A program made the translations under genes and the position numbers. A stretch of DNA of 64,000 nt from an uncultured Verrucomicrobiales bacterium (GTDB taxonomy: Bacteria; Verrucomicrobiota; Verrucomicrobiia; Verrucomicrobiales; Akkermansiaceae). The DNA is taken from positions 23,961 to 87,960 of the forward strand of contig CALDZJ010000009.1 of assembly GCA_937944055.1 (NCBI GenBank), given 5' to 3'. The notes beneath the pieces are model-generated. The model made no database searches and had not been told where the DNA came from. It saw nothing but the letters and a program-made list of their open reading frames with translations. Below, one piece after another: positions 1 through 7,858 of this stretch (positions within the stretch are counted from its first letter, which is position 1; every line of letters starts with the position of its first letter).

Positions 1-85
1 TCAAGATCCGTGGGGAACTCACCTTTAAAGCGAGCATCCTTTCACGCGATTTACGCGTGCGGCTTGAGGTTCTACGGGAAAACAT
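1..85 (-). CDS. ftsQ: Probable FtsQ N-terminus (partial, runs off window)
   Basis: The first 28 codons of a minus-strand gene start at the ATG at 85 and run off the window edge. The visible protein is a short Arg/Lys/Ser-rich stretch (MFSRRTSSRTRKSRERM) followed by LALKVSSPRIL, the kind of basic cytoplasmic tail that precedes the single membrane segment of the divisome protein FtsQ/DivIB. It begins 14 nt after the ddl stop, and ddl-ftsQ is the usual order in bacterial dcw clusters. The assignment rests mainly on that gene order. No FtsQ/POTRA domain is visible, and no convincing Shine-Dalgarno precedes the ATG. Confidence 0.45.
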   Translation of the reverse strand, partial: MFSRRTSSRTRKSRERMLALKVSSPRIL

Positions 86-99
86 AGGGACTGATTTTT

Positions 100-1029
100 T
101 TACGGGCGAGCCGCCAATGAGAGTTCGGCGATCCTCACGCATAAGTCACCAAATGAATAACCCGCCTCCGCCGCCCCCATCGGGAGGAGGCTGGTTTCGG
201 TCATTCCAGGAATAGTATTGGCTTCTAAAACGTAAGGACTTCCTAACGAATTCAACAACACATCGACCCGAGAGTAAACCTCTATTCCTAGAGCCTCGTG
301 TGCTTTTTTCGCGGCCGCCTTCACGACAGCTTCCTCCTCAGCCGATAATTCCGCCGGGCAGGTGTATTGGCTCCCCACTTCTTTCCCGCTCAACCATGGA
401 TATTTCGTCTCCATATCATACCAATCGCCCTCCGGCGGCGCGATCTCCACAATTGGAAAAACCTCACCATCAAGAACCCCCACCGTTAATTCTCTCCCCT
501 CCACGAACTCCTCGATCAAGAGATCAGAGCCGAACTGCGCGGCATGCTTCATCGCCTCCTCAGCCTCCACTTGCTCCTTCACCACGCGGATTCCCACGCT
601 GGACCCCTCACGCGGCGGCTTCACCACAAAGGGCGCGGGCATCTTAGGGAGACTCACCTCCTCAGAACAATCCACAAGCTCAGAGGCCGGAGTCGGCACC
701 CCCTGCTCCACAAAGCGCTCCTTACTCAAATTCTTATCAAAAGAGACCTCACTACTCGTCACCCCCGCCCCAGTATAGGGAATCCCGAGACCCTCAAGAT
801 AACGCTGTAAGCCACCATCCTCACCGAAAGTTCCGTGAATCGTATTAAATGCGAGGCCCGTCCCCTCCGGAATTTCTGGCTCAGTATCAGACACCTCCAC
901 CGCCACCGCATGGTAACCCCGCTCGAGGAGTGCCTTTAAAACCGCTTTCCCTGAAGCGAGTGAAACTTCCCGCTCTGCTCCCGGACCACCCATCAAAACC
1001 GCCACCAGCATTTCTTTGCTCAAATTCAT
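100..1029 (-). CDS. ddl: D-alanine--D-alanine ligase
   Basis: Makes the D-Ala-D-Ala dipeptide for the peptidoglycan stem peptide in the cytoplasm, using ATP. The 309-residue length is normal for DdlB. Family motifs appear in order: the N-terminal MGGPGAEREVSL glycine-rich segment, NTIHGTFGEDG (the family usually has HGxxGEDG), the ATP-grasp segment VVKPPREGSSVG, and the C-terminal metal/ligand loop LEANTIPGMTETS. The first Met is kept; MLVAVLMGG six codons later is a possible alternative start. It is followed after 14 nt by the probable ftsQ, so it is probably a late gene of a dcw-type operon. The gene upstream (1103 onward) is divergent, so ddl appears to have its own promoter in the 73-nt gap or be first in this segment. 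Confidence 0.95.
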   Translation of the reverse strand: MNLSKEMLVAVLMGGPGAEREVSLASGKAVLKALLERGYHAVAVEVSDTEPEIPEGTGLAFNTIHGTFGEDGGLQRYLEGLGIPYTGAGVTSSEVSFDKNLSKERFVEQGVPTPASELVDCSEEVSLPKMPAPFVVKPPREGSSVGIRVVKEQVEAEEAMKHAAQFGSDLLIEEFVEGRELTVGVLDGEVFPIVEIAPPEGDWYDMETKYPWLSGKEVGSQYTCPAELSAEEEAVVKAAAKKAHEALGIEVYSRVDVLLNSLGSPYVLEANTIPGMTETSLLPMGAAEAGYSFGDLCVRIAELSLAARP

Positions 1030-1102
1030 CGTGCCGCCAATATCTCTCGCAAACTCTCAACTTTCAATTTTGAAATCCCACATTTGAATAGGGCCGCACC
1101 GC

Positions 1103-1360
1103 ATGACTGATCCTGAGCGCCACAAATTTAAGAACAACTTCCTCTCATGGGCTTTGTTTTTCTACCTCATCGCCCTTCTATCAATCCAACCCGGCGTGGG
1201 TGATCCAGACCGCATTCGCATCCCAGCCTTCACCCTTCTCCTCCTCATTCTCGTCCAGATCATCTTTCCCAATTTTCGTCTTTCCAAGCTTTCCAACTTC
1301 ATCGCGATCTCCATGATCATCCTCAGCTCGGTAGTGATCTATTATCTACCGATCGCGTGA
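1103..1360 (+). CDS. Small hydrophobic membrane protein, unknown function
   Basis: An 85-residue protein I do not recognise. It has a short charged N-terminus (MTDPERHKFKNN) and three hydrophobic stretches at about residues 14-29, 42-56 and 66-84, so it should be a small inner-membrane protein with three segments. The middle segment is separated by a short polar loop containing GDPDRIRIP. It is divergent from ddl and followed by a perfect 15-bp tandem repeat 11 nt after its stop. The hydrophobic periodicity and third-position C/T bias like neighbouring genes support a real gene, but no family is evident. Confidence 0.6.
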   Translation: MTDPERHKFKNNFLSWALFFYLIALLSIQPGVGDPDRIRIPAFTLLLLILVQIIFPNFRLSKLSNFIAISMIILSSVVIYYLPIA

Positions 1361-1371
1361 TGAGCCCCGCA

Positions 1372-1401
1372 CCTTCAGATCTCCGCCCTTCAGATCTCCG
1401 C
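1372..1401 (+). repeat. Perfect 15-bp tandem duplication downstream of a stop codon
   Basis: Two exact head-to-tail copies of CCTTCAGATCTCCGC (1372-1386 and 1387-1401) begin 11 nt after the stop of the small membrane protein. This is one of several short tandem arrays at gene ends in this window. Confidence 0.9.
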
Positions 1402-1462
1402 AATTCCTCATCATTCAATTTTGGAACAAAAAACCATCGCCCCTAAATCCCCCACTTAAGAA

Positions 1463-2398
1463 ATGCTCGCCTTCTCGACCTGCTGGAATAATTCACGCCA
1501 CGATGATGGCGAAGACATCGTCGATGAAATCCTAGAACTCGGATTCGATACCCTAGAACTTTCCCACGGCATGACGATTGCCAAGCTCCCCGGCATCCAA
1601 CGCGCCTTCGCCGCGAACAAATTCAAATGCGTCGGCGTGCATAATTACTTCCCCTCACCCACCGAGGTCATGATCGATGCTCCAGATGCCTATGAGTTCT
1701 CCTCAGATAATCCCAACGAGCGCAATAAAGCCTTTAAGGAAACCCTCAAAACGCTCGACATGGCAGCCGAGTTCGGAGCCCGCTACGTGGTCCTTCACAT
1801 GGGCTCCGTCACCGCGATGCCTCATAAAAAATGGACCGGCCTTCTCACCAAGAAACTCGCCGCTGGTGAGCAGCTCAGTGATGCCTATGCAGATGACAAA
1901 CTCGCCTGCGTAAAGCGCCGCGAAAAAACCGGCCCTAAGCACTATCAACGCGCCATCGAAACACTGGAGGCACTCATCGAGCCCGCGCAGAAAGCGGGCG
2001 TCGTCCTCGCAGTCGAATCTCGCTCAAAGTATGAAGACGTTCCAGATGAACGCGAGATGATGGCACTGCAAGAACACTTTGCCGACTGCCCACAGATCGG
2101 CTATTGGCATGACTTTGGCCACGTCGGCCTGAAGCACAACCTTGGCCTTCTCGATCATGATGAATGGCTCGGAAAAATGGCTCCCTACCTCATCGGCGCT
2201 CACCTTCACGACGTCCAGTGGCCTAAGCGCGATCATCGCGTCCCCTTCACGGGCGAGCTCCCCTACGATGAGCTCCTAAAGCATTTCCGCCCAGAAATGC
2301 CCTTCACATGGGAGCTTTCACCCACTCGTAAAACCGAGCAAATCCTCCCCGCAGCTCAACTCTGGCGTCAAAAATACCCAGAAACCCTCAGAGTCTGA
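1463..2398 (+). CDS. Sugar phosphate isomerase/epimerase-like TIM barrel protein
   Basis: A 311-residue member of the AP-endonuclease-2/xylose-isomerase-like TIM-barrel superfamily. It starts directly at strand one (MLAFSTCWNN) with no signal peptide, so it is cytosolic. Segments typical of the fold follow: GFDTLELSHG (strand 2), KCVGVHNYFP, ARYVVLHMGSV, VVLAVESRSKYEDVP with a conserved acidic residue, IGYWHDFGHVGLKHNLG, and HLHDVQW near the C-terminus. These His/Asp/Glu positions are where the family binds its divalent metal. The substrate cannot be read from sequence. The last codons overlap a tandem repeat that supplies several extra in-frame TGA codons. Next downstream is the convergent LOG/Hpt pair. 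Confidence 0.8.
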   Translation: MLAFSTCWNNSRHDDGEDIVDEILELGFDTLELSHGMTIAKLPGIQRAFAANKFKCVGVHNYFPSPTEVMIDAPDAYEFSSDNPNERNKAFKETLKTLDMAAEFGARYVVLHMGSVTAMPHKKWTGLLTKKLAAGEQLSDAYADDKLACVKRREKTGPKHYQRAIETLEALIEPAQKAGVVLAVESRSKYEDVPDEREMMALQEHFADCPQIGYWHDFGHVGLKHNLGLLDHDEWLGKMAPYLIGAHLHDVQWPKRDHRVPFTGELPYDELLKHFRPEMPFTWELSPTRKTEQILPAAQLWRQKYPETLRV

Positions 2399-2422
2399 AT
2401 CTGAGTCTGAATCTGAGTCTGA
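2391..2422 (+). repeat. 12-bp tandem repeat spanning the stop codon, with repeated in-frame TGA
   Basis: The unit GAGTCTGAATCT occurs at 2391-2402 and 2403-2414, followed by a partial copy to 2422. The stop of the TIM-barrel gene (TGA 2396-2398) lies in the first unit. The following codons read atc-tga-gtc-tga and so on, so the array provides five TGA triplets in the reading frame. Confidence 0.9.
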
Positions 2423-2443
2423 GCACCCTCTACCCCCCTCAGC

Positions 2444-3595
2444 CTAACTCTCCCTCCCCGCTTCTTTTAAGCCATCACTCGCCACAGGTGGGTGCTCTTT
2501 GATAAAGTTCACAATCTCCGCCACCTCATCACTCAGGCAAAGGTAATCTCGATAATGCCTCCCTTCAGCGAGCGTCTTCACAGTCTCCCAAAGCGGAGTC
2601 TCTTTGGTGTATCTCTCAGAATCTAAGAAGACCATCGGACTCACTTCCCCAAGGCTCGCATAGTGATTTTGACAGGCATCTTGAAAAATTTCTTGGGTCG
2701 TCCCCGCTCGCCCCGGGGCAAAAATCACCCCGTAGCGCGCGATCGCAAGCAAGCCATCTTCACGGATACTATTAGAAAAATACTTCGCAACGTGAGCTGA
2801 AAACATATTCGTGGGCTCGTGACCATAGAACCAAGTCGGGATGGCCAGGCTCGAGTGCCCCGTCGGGTATTTTTCAATCACCCTAGAAGCCGCCTCGATG
2901 TATCCTTCATCCGTATATTTCGGAGCCTTAGCCAGATCATCTAAAACTTCATCCAGCTCCTCCACGCTCAAATCCGCAAGATAAGCGCCCAGGTTCGTAG
3001 CCTCCATGATGCCCGGCCCACCCCCGCTTGCGAGATAGAAGCCCTCCGCCGTCAAGGCGCGTGAAAGATGGGCCACCTTACGGAAGGATTGCTCATCACG
3101 CCCCGTGCCATGGCCGCCCATGATCGCAACCACCTTTTTCTTTCCATCCTTTTCAGTCCGTCCTTCTAAGAGATCAGTCAGGCCATCATCGATCGCATGG
3201 TCGTGCAAGCGCTCCGCGAGAGCCTCTACGATGTCAGGATCCTTTTTCCCATTCTCCACAAAGTGATCGTAGATTTTTTTATCTAAACTCAGATCCTCTT
3301 CCGGCGTCCACCCCTGCATCAATTCCTCACGCGTATAAAGTTCCGGCCGATAAGGGTTATACGGGAGATCGCTAAATTTCGGGAAAACAAGCGCCCCTTT
3401 TTCGATCAAATCACACACCGAAAGGCGGGACGGAAATTGACACCCCAGAAAGACCGCCTCCTGACACTCGATTTCATCCCAGGCGAAATCGACCTCCCGT
3501 AAATCCAGCCCCTGAATAACGGTGCAGTTCAGATTCGTTCCTTGGCGGATGAGGCGATCGAGCGAATCTAGTTCGCGAATAACAGAGCATTTCAT
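2444..3595 (-). CDS. LOG-family nucleotide nucleosidase-like protein with N-terminal extension
   Basis: A 383-residue protein whose C-terminal two-thirds is a LOG (Lonely Guy/lysine-decarboxylase-like) Rossmann domain. Visible motifs are MGGHGTGRDEQSF, LASGGGPGIMEATN (nucleotide-phosphate loop) and APGRAGTTQEIFQDA, matching the family PGGxGTxxE signature. LOG proteins cleave nucleoside 5'-monophosphates into base and ribose 5-phosphate, and long versions resemble E. coli PpnN. The first ~140 residues are not LOG. Residues ~20-55 (LNCTVIQGLDLREVDF and onward) look like a few degenerate pentapeptide-type repeats. The start ATG overlaps the stop of hpt in an ATGA, so the two are translationally coupled. 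I infer a nucleotide turnover/salvage role; the substrate is not determinable. Confidence 0.82.
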   Translation of the reverse strand: MKCSVIRELDSLDRLIRQGTNLNCTVIQGLDLREVDFAWDEIECQEAVFLGCQFPSRLSVCDLIEKGALVFPKFSDLPYNPYRPELYTREELMQGWTPEEDLSLDKKIYDHFVENGKKDPDIVEALAERLHDHAIDDGLTDLLEGRTEKDGKKKVVAIMGGHGTGRDEQSFRKVAHLSRALTAEGFYLASGGGPGIMEATNLGAYLADLSVEELDEVLDDLAKAPKYTDEGYIEAASRVIEKYPTGHSSLAIPTWFYGHEPTNMFSAHVAKYFSNSIREDGLLAIARYGVIFAPGRAGTTQEIFQDACQNHYASLGEVSPMVFLDSERYTKETPLWETVKTLAEGRHYRDYLCLSDEVAEIVNFIKEHPPVASDGLKEAGRES

Positions 3596-4134
3596 AATGT
3601 AATCACAGAAGGGTTTAAGACACCGACATACGGCAGATTGCGGTATTTACCATCATAGTCTAATCCATAGCCAACCACAAATTCATCTGCAATCTCGAAG
3701 GCTGAATAATCAGCCTCCACCTCCGCCGCACGCTCCTTATCCTTCGTTAAGAGAACGCAGGTCTTCACCTCCCGGGCACCCATCTGCAGGAGTTTCGCTG
3801 ACACCGCCTCAAGAGTCCGCCCCGTATCTAAAATATCGTCGATCACCAAAACGCAGCGCCCCTTCACCTCCGGCAGCTTTTGATCTAAAAAATCCACCTG
3901 CCCGGAGCTCTCGGTCCCGCCGTGATAGCTCGAAACATTCAGACACTCCATCTCCAAGCGCAGAGGAACACGCCTTAACAAATCCGCCATAAAAACAAGC
4001 GCCCCTTTTAAAATCGCCACCACCTGCAAGGCCTCTTCCGAGGCAAAATCAGCATGAATCCTCTCCGCAATCACATCCAAGCGCTTCTCGATCACCTCCT
4101 CGGCAATGAGAACCTTCTCAATATCTTCGTGCAT
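3592..4134 (-). CDS. hpt: Hypoxanthine phosphoribosyltransferase
   Basis: Transfers the phosphoribosyl group of PRPP to hypoxanthine/guanine in purine salvage; cytosolic. The PRPP-binding loop VLVIDDILDTGRTLEAV is diagnostic, preceded by the substrate loop region SSYHGGTESSG and followed by VVGYGLDYDGKYRNLPYVGVL, the usual C-terminal strand with base-binding Asp. I chose the Met at 4134 because family members begin about MxxDIxxVLI (here MHEDIEKVLI). An in-frame ATG at 4170 would add 12 hydrophobic residues and has a GAGAAGG about 14 nt upstream, so it cannot be excluded. It overlaps the LOG-family gene by 4 nt, giving a two-gene salvage operon. Confidence 0.93.
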   Translation of the reverse strand: MHEDIEKVLIAEEVIEKRLDVIAERIHADFASEEALQVVAILKGALVFMADLLRRVPLRLEMECLNVSSYHGGTESSGQVDFLDQKLPEVKGRCVLVIDDILDTGRTLEAVSAKLLQMGAREVKTCVLLTKDKERAAEVEADYSAFEIADEFVVGYGLDYDGKYRNLPYVGVLNPSVITL

Positions 4135-4254
4135 CAAAAGAGCTAAAGAAAGCACCCGCCAGAAGTCCATGAAAATGCCCCGCGCCTTCTCACCCGCCCA
4201 GCCTCCACTCCCACCTAAGCTTGCTCCTCTTATCGAATCCCCTAGTCTCCTCCC

Positions 4255-4962
4255 ATGCCCTCCATCCTGATTGTGGAAGATGAAAGACCCATCGCAGACA
4301 CCCTGATCTACGCGCTGGAAACGGAAAATTTCTCAGTCACCCATCTCAGCACCGCACAAGAAGGCCTGACCCACTTCGATTCTCATACTCCAGACCTCGC
4401 CGTGCTAGACATCGGCTTGCCCGACTTCAACGGCTTCGATCTCTGCCGAAAAATCCGCACCTTTTCTGAAGTCCCCATCCTCTTCCTCACCGCGCGCGAT
4501 TCTGAAATCGATCAAGTCTTAGGACTCGAACTCGGCGCAGATGACTACGTCACGAAGCCCTTTTCTCCCCGCACCGTAGTTGCACGCATTCGGGCCATCC
4601 TTCGCCGAGGCAGCGCCGCCCACCAAAGCAGCGCCGCCCACCCAGGCAGCGCCGCCCACCCAGAACCCTCCTCCGAGCTACTCCATCACCAAGCAGACCG
4701 CATGAGCATCTCCTGCTCTGGTCAGCCGCTAGATCTCACCGCCCACGAGTATAAACTCCTCGCCATCCTTCTCGCGCAACCTGGCCGGGTCTTCACCCGT
4801 GAGCAACTCCTCGAGCAAGCTTGGGAAGATCCCGGTTCCGCGATGGACCGCACCATTGATGCCCACATCAAAACCCTCCGCGCAAAACTCCGCAAAGTCT
4901 CAGAAGAAGCCGCAGAAACGATCCAAACCCGGCGCGGCCTAGGCTACACCCTCCTATTCTAA
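4255..4962 (+). CDS. creB: OmpR/PhoB-family response regulator, CreB-like
   Basis: Cytoplasmic DNA-binding response regulator of 235 residues. The receiver domain (about 1-120) has the acidic pair VEDE near the N-terminus, phospho-acceptor Asp in LAVLDIGLPD, the Thr of LFLTARD, and the Lys of VTKPFSP. The C-terminal winged helix (about 150-235) carries LTAHEYKLL and DRTIDAHIKTLRAKLR. The phrases IADTLIY, GLPDFNGF and LGLELGADDYVTKPFSPR are very close to E. coli CreB. Between the domains lies a six-residue repeat (G/S-SAAH-P/Q) encoded by three 18-bp units. The neighbouring CreC-like kinase starts 36 nt downstream, so this is a complete two-component operon. Confidence 0.9.
   Translation: MPSILIVEDERPIADTLIYALETENFSVTHLSTAQEGLTHFDSHTPDLAVLDIGLPDFNGFDLCRKIRTFSEVPILFLTARDSEIDQVLGLELGADDYVTKPFSPRTVVARIRAILRRGSAAHQSSAAHPGSAAHPEPSSELLHHQADRMSISCSGQPLDLTAHEYKLLAILLAQPGRVFTREQLLEQAWEDPGSAMDRTIDAHIKTLRAKLRKVSEEAAETIQTRRGLGYTLLF
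4610..4663 (+). repeat. In-frame 18-bp triplicate encoding the CreB interdomain linker
   Basis: Three head-to-tail units of GCAGCGCCGCCCACCCAG (first copy ends AAA) at 4610-4627, 4628-4645 and 4646-4663. The unit is a multiple of three and preserves the frame, lengthening the flexible linker between receiver and DNA-binding domains. Copy number is likely to vary between strains. Confidence 0.93.
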
Positions 4963-4998
4963 GCTCCCCCACTCCGCCCCACTCCCTCCCCCCTTCCC

Positions 4999-6429
4999 AT
5001 GCGTCTCACCCGCGTCACCCTCACGCTCATCACCTTAATCATGGGCTTCGGCTTCTACCGCCTCAGCGATTTCCTACTCGAAGATCTAGAAACCCAAACC
5101 CTGCAAGCAACCGAGGAATCCATGATCGATTCCGCCCAACTCCTCGCCAACCTTGTCGAAAATGAGCAAGACCTCACCAAGGTCTTCGCAGGGCTCGACA
5201 CGCGGGAATTTGAAGCACGAATCTTCGCGATTCGTAAAAACAAAGTAGGCCTCCATGCCTACCTCACTGATGAAAAAGGAATCGTCCTTTTTGATAGCCG
5301 CAAGCCCGAGAACATTGGGAAAGATTTCTCGCAATGGGCTGACGTCCATAAAACCTTAAAAGGAGAATACGGAGCCCGCTCCACCCGGCTCGATGAAACA
5401 GACGCGAACTCCTCGGTCATGTTTGTCGGCGCGCCCGTTCATCGAGATGGAAAAATCATAGGCTGCCTCAGCCTCGCTAAATCTCAAAGTGACGTCCTCC
5501 CATTCGTGCACGACCGCCGCCGAACCATCATCTGGTCCGTCGCCCTGATCGGTCTCGGCATTCTTTCGCTCATCGGGGCGGTCTTCATCTGGCTCTTCCG
5601 CCCCGTCGGCCAGCTCACGGATTACGCCCGCGCCATCACGCGAGGCGAGCGCCGCTCGAAGCCCAAGGTCGGACGAGGCCGTGAGGTCAATACCCTCGCA
5701 AATGCCCTGCATGACATGCGCGAATCGCTCGAAGGCAGGCAATACGCCGAGCGCTACATTCAGACCCTCACCCATGAACTCAAATCTCCCCTTGCCGCGA
5801 TCCAAGGGGCCGCCGAGTTACTCAACGAAGACATGCCCCAGGCGGAGCGTGCCCGCTTCGTAGGGAACATCCGCTCACAGACAAATCGCTGTGAGGATCT
5901 CATCCACCGACTGCTTGAACTCTCTGCGCTAGAGGCGCAAACCCACCTTGAAGACTCACACCCCTTCGACCTCAGCGCCTGCTGCCAACAAAGCCTCCAC
6001 GAGATGAAGCCCCTCGCCGAGGCCTCCGGACTCACCCTCACTCAAGACCTCCCGCCCGCCCTCCCCTTTTATGGAAATGAACCTCTCATCAAGTCCGCCC
6101 TGAATCACCTTCTACAAAACGCGATCCAATTCTCCCCAAAAGGGACTCAGGTGAGAGTCCGCGCCCGCCAAGAAAAGGAGCAGATCATCCTAGACGTCTG
6201 TGATGAGGGCCCGGGCATCGAGCCCTTCGCTGCGGAGCGAGCCTTTGAACGTTTCTACTCTTTCCGTAAAGCAGACGCCGCAAAGGGCAACGGCCTAGGG
6301 CTCGCCTTCGTCAAAGAAGTTGCCGACCTTCATCAAGGACAGGTCTCCATTGCCCCTCACAAAGAATCCGGCAGCCTCCGTGGCACCAGCGCCAAGATCA
6401 TCTTACCAATCTCACCGCCCACCGCCTGA
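4999..6429 (+). CDS. creC: Membrane sensor histidine kinase, CreC-like
   Basis: A 476-residue inner-membrane kinase, essentially the length of E. coli CreC. Order: a first membrane segment (~6-27), a periplasmic sensor region with CreC-type phrases (YLTDEKGIVLFDS, GEYGARSTRLDE, SSVMFVGAPV), a second membrane segment (~178-200), HAMP, then the dimerisation/phospho-acceptor helix with His in LTHELKSPLAAIQGAAE, and the ATPase domain with the N box (LNHLLQNAIQFSP), DEGPGIEP and GNGLGLAFVKE. It should phosphorylate the CreB-like regulator encoded 36 nt upstream. E. coli CreBC responds to carbon source/fermentation state; whether that holds here is inference. The stop codon octamer CCGCCTGA is repeated 5 nt further on. 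Confidence 0.92.
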   Translation: MRLTRVTLTLITLIMGFGFYRLSDFLLEDLETQTLQATEESMIDSAQLLANLVENEQDLTKVFAGLDTREFEARIFAIRKNKVGLHAYLTDEKGIVLFDSRKPENIGKDFSQWADVHKTLKGEYGARSTRLDETDANSSVMFVGAPVHRDGKIIGCLSLAKSQSDVLPFVHDRRRTIIWSVALIGLGILSLIGAVFIWLFRPVGQLTDYARAITRGERRSKPKVGRGREVNTLANALHDMRESLEGRQYAERYIQTLTHELKSPLAAIQGAAELLNEDMPQAERARFVGNIRSQTNRCEDLIHRLLELSALEAQTHLEDSHPFDLSACCQQSLHEMKPLAEASGLTLTQDLPPALPFYGNEPLIKSALNHLLQNAIQFSPKGTQVRVRARQEKEQIILDVCDEGPGIEPFAAERAFERFYSFRKADAAKGNGLGLAFVKEVADLHQGQVSIAPHKESGSLRGTSAKIILPISPPTA

Positions 6430-6446
6430 ACGGGCCGCCTGAGTCG

Positions 6447-7016
6447 CTACTTTTTCCAAGTCGCAGCCACCTCCTGCTCGTTCCCATTCCGGTCAGTGTA
6501 TTTCACCTTTCCATGCTCCAGACCATACTCATAAACCATCTTCGTAACCTTCACATCGAAGCAACAATACTCGGCGATATTTAAAAGATGAACCTCGTCT
6601 CCCGTTTTTTTGTAGAGCTGCCACCACTTTAGCGCATCCAGTCCATCTGCTGATTTTCCGGCCTTCAGTGAGGCTTGAGCCACCGCATCCAGCTTGAGGC
6701 GGTGCCCTAAAATCGCCTCAATATCTAACATCATATCACAGTTCACTGTTTGGCTCTCGAGGTCATACACGGTGTAGGCTTGTAAGACTGGGTAATCAAA
6801 CTGCACATGATTATAACCCACGACGAGGTCCGCCTTGATCAACTGCTCCACCATCTCAGCGACGTTTGATTCATCAAAGATATGATACTGCCCCGTTTCA
6901 GTCGAATACGTCACTCCCACTGACATCCCCATCTTATCCTTGTGAGTTGAGCCCCCCACATCACTGAAGCTACGCTGCGTTTCGAGATCAAAGTAAACTA
7001 TTCCGGCCACACCCAA
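6447..7016 (-). CDS. RNase H-fold (DEDD-type) 3'-5' exonuclease-like protein
   Basis: A 189-residue single-domain protein with the acidic motifs of the DEDD exonuclease superfamily, closest to the YprB/predicted RNase H-like group: IVYFDLET at residues ~6-13 (Asp and Glu of Exo I), LVVGYNHVQFDYPVL (Exo II-like Asp), and YCCFDVKVTKMVYEYG (Exo III Asp). Such domains degrade DNA or RNA 3'-5', usually as a partner of a helicase; none is adjacent here. The longest reading frame begins at a TTG (7016), and a GTG two codons later is an equally good candidate. No clear ribosome binding site decides between them. It is convergent with creC, 17 nt away. Confidence 0.72.
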   Translation of the reverse strand: MGVAGIVYFDLETQRSFSDVGGSTHKDKMGMSVGVTYSTETGQYHIFDESNVAEMVEQLIKADLVVGYNHVQFDYPVLQAYTVYDLESQTVNCDMMLDIEAILGHRLKLDAVAQASLKAGKSADGLDALKWWQLYKKTGDEVHLLNIAEYCCFDVKVTKMVYEYGLEHGKVKYTDRNGNEQEVAATWKK

Positions 7017-7048
7017 GTCTTATGAAATGGCGGGACTGGGGGCAAGAA

Positions 7049-7852
7049 TCACTTCCGCTGACGCGCCATCTCCTCCTCCACCATCGGGCCAAGCTCTGGC
7101 CACATCACCTGCATAATCGCAGCCACCACCACCACTAAAAGCACGTAGTAAAGCAGCACACGGCTCGCCGCTAACTCACTTCCCGGCACCCGAAAGCCAC
7201 TATGCAAATCCCAAAGCGGGGCTCCCCGCTTCAGGCCAAACCAGAGCGTCACCGAGTGTCCTAAAAGCATCAAAATCGGATGCATCATCCCCATCCCTAA
7301 GACCCAGACTCGCATTGAGCGAATCAAGGCAAATTGAGTCGATAACTTCCCCCCAAGGTGGTTCTCCACCCGCAGCGACATCAGCCACTTCCCGGGCGTA
7401 AACCCCAAGGAGCTGAGCAAGGCCGCCTCCATGAGGATCACCGGGATTAAGACCCCGATAATCAGCCAGCCAGAACCCTGCGAGGCCGGATCTGGAATCA
7501 TCGCAAATCCCCCGAGGCGGAGAAAACTCACAAGAATAAGTTGATAGAGAAAATAATCAAAAACCCGCGCTCCCAGTCTCCGCCACGCCAGAAATGGAGG
7601 CTGAGCGAGCGCGAGAGGCGGCGGAGTGAGAGACTCCTCCAGCTCGGAGACCGCCTCCGCATCTCGCCGCGCATCTGCCTTCGTAAATTCTCCTTTTAAA
7701 ATTTGCACCTCACTTGCCGGAAGCCATCCCTCGGCTCCCTCATGCCAGATCCCTGTCTCCGCAATGATCTGCCCCTCGCGGATCATCTCACGGATCCGAT
7801 AATCCTCAAAAGGCCCTGCCTTCTCGCCGTCTTTAATAATCCACAGAAGCAT
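7049..7852 (-). CDS. GYF_2-RDD membrane protein
   Basis: A 267-residue protein with two recognisable parts. Residues 1-50 (WIIKDGEKAGPFEDYRIREM onward, with WHEGAEGWLPASEV) match the bacterial GYF_2 fold: a G-P-F core and a W..G...W. Residues ~88-250 are an RDD-type membrane domain with about four hydrophobic segments, an Arg in the first (RRLGARVFDYFLYQ) and the G-K-W-L-M-SLRV motif after the second. RDD proteins are inner-membrane proteins of mostly unknown, possibly transport, function; GYF_2-RDD fusions are common in Verrucomicrobiota and Planctomycetota. It sits 6 nt after the stop of the LolC/E-like permease and is probably cotranscribed with it. Confidence 0.8.
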   Translation of the reverse strand: MLLWIIKDGEKAGPFEDYRIREMIREGQIIAETGIWHEGAEGWLPASEVQILKGEFTKADARRDAEAVSELEESLTPPPLALAQPPFLAWRRLGARVFDYFLYQLILVSFLRLGGFAMIPDPASQGSGWLIIGVLIPVILMEAALLSSLGFTPGKWLMSLRVENHLGGKLSTQFALIRSMRVWVLGMGMMHPILMLLGHSVTLWFGLKRGAPLWDLHSGFRVPGSELAASRVLLYYVLLVVVVAAIMQVMWPELGPMVEEEMARQRK

Positions 7853-7858
7853 TTCTTT

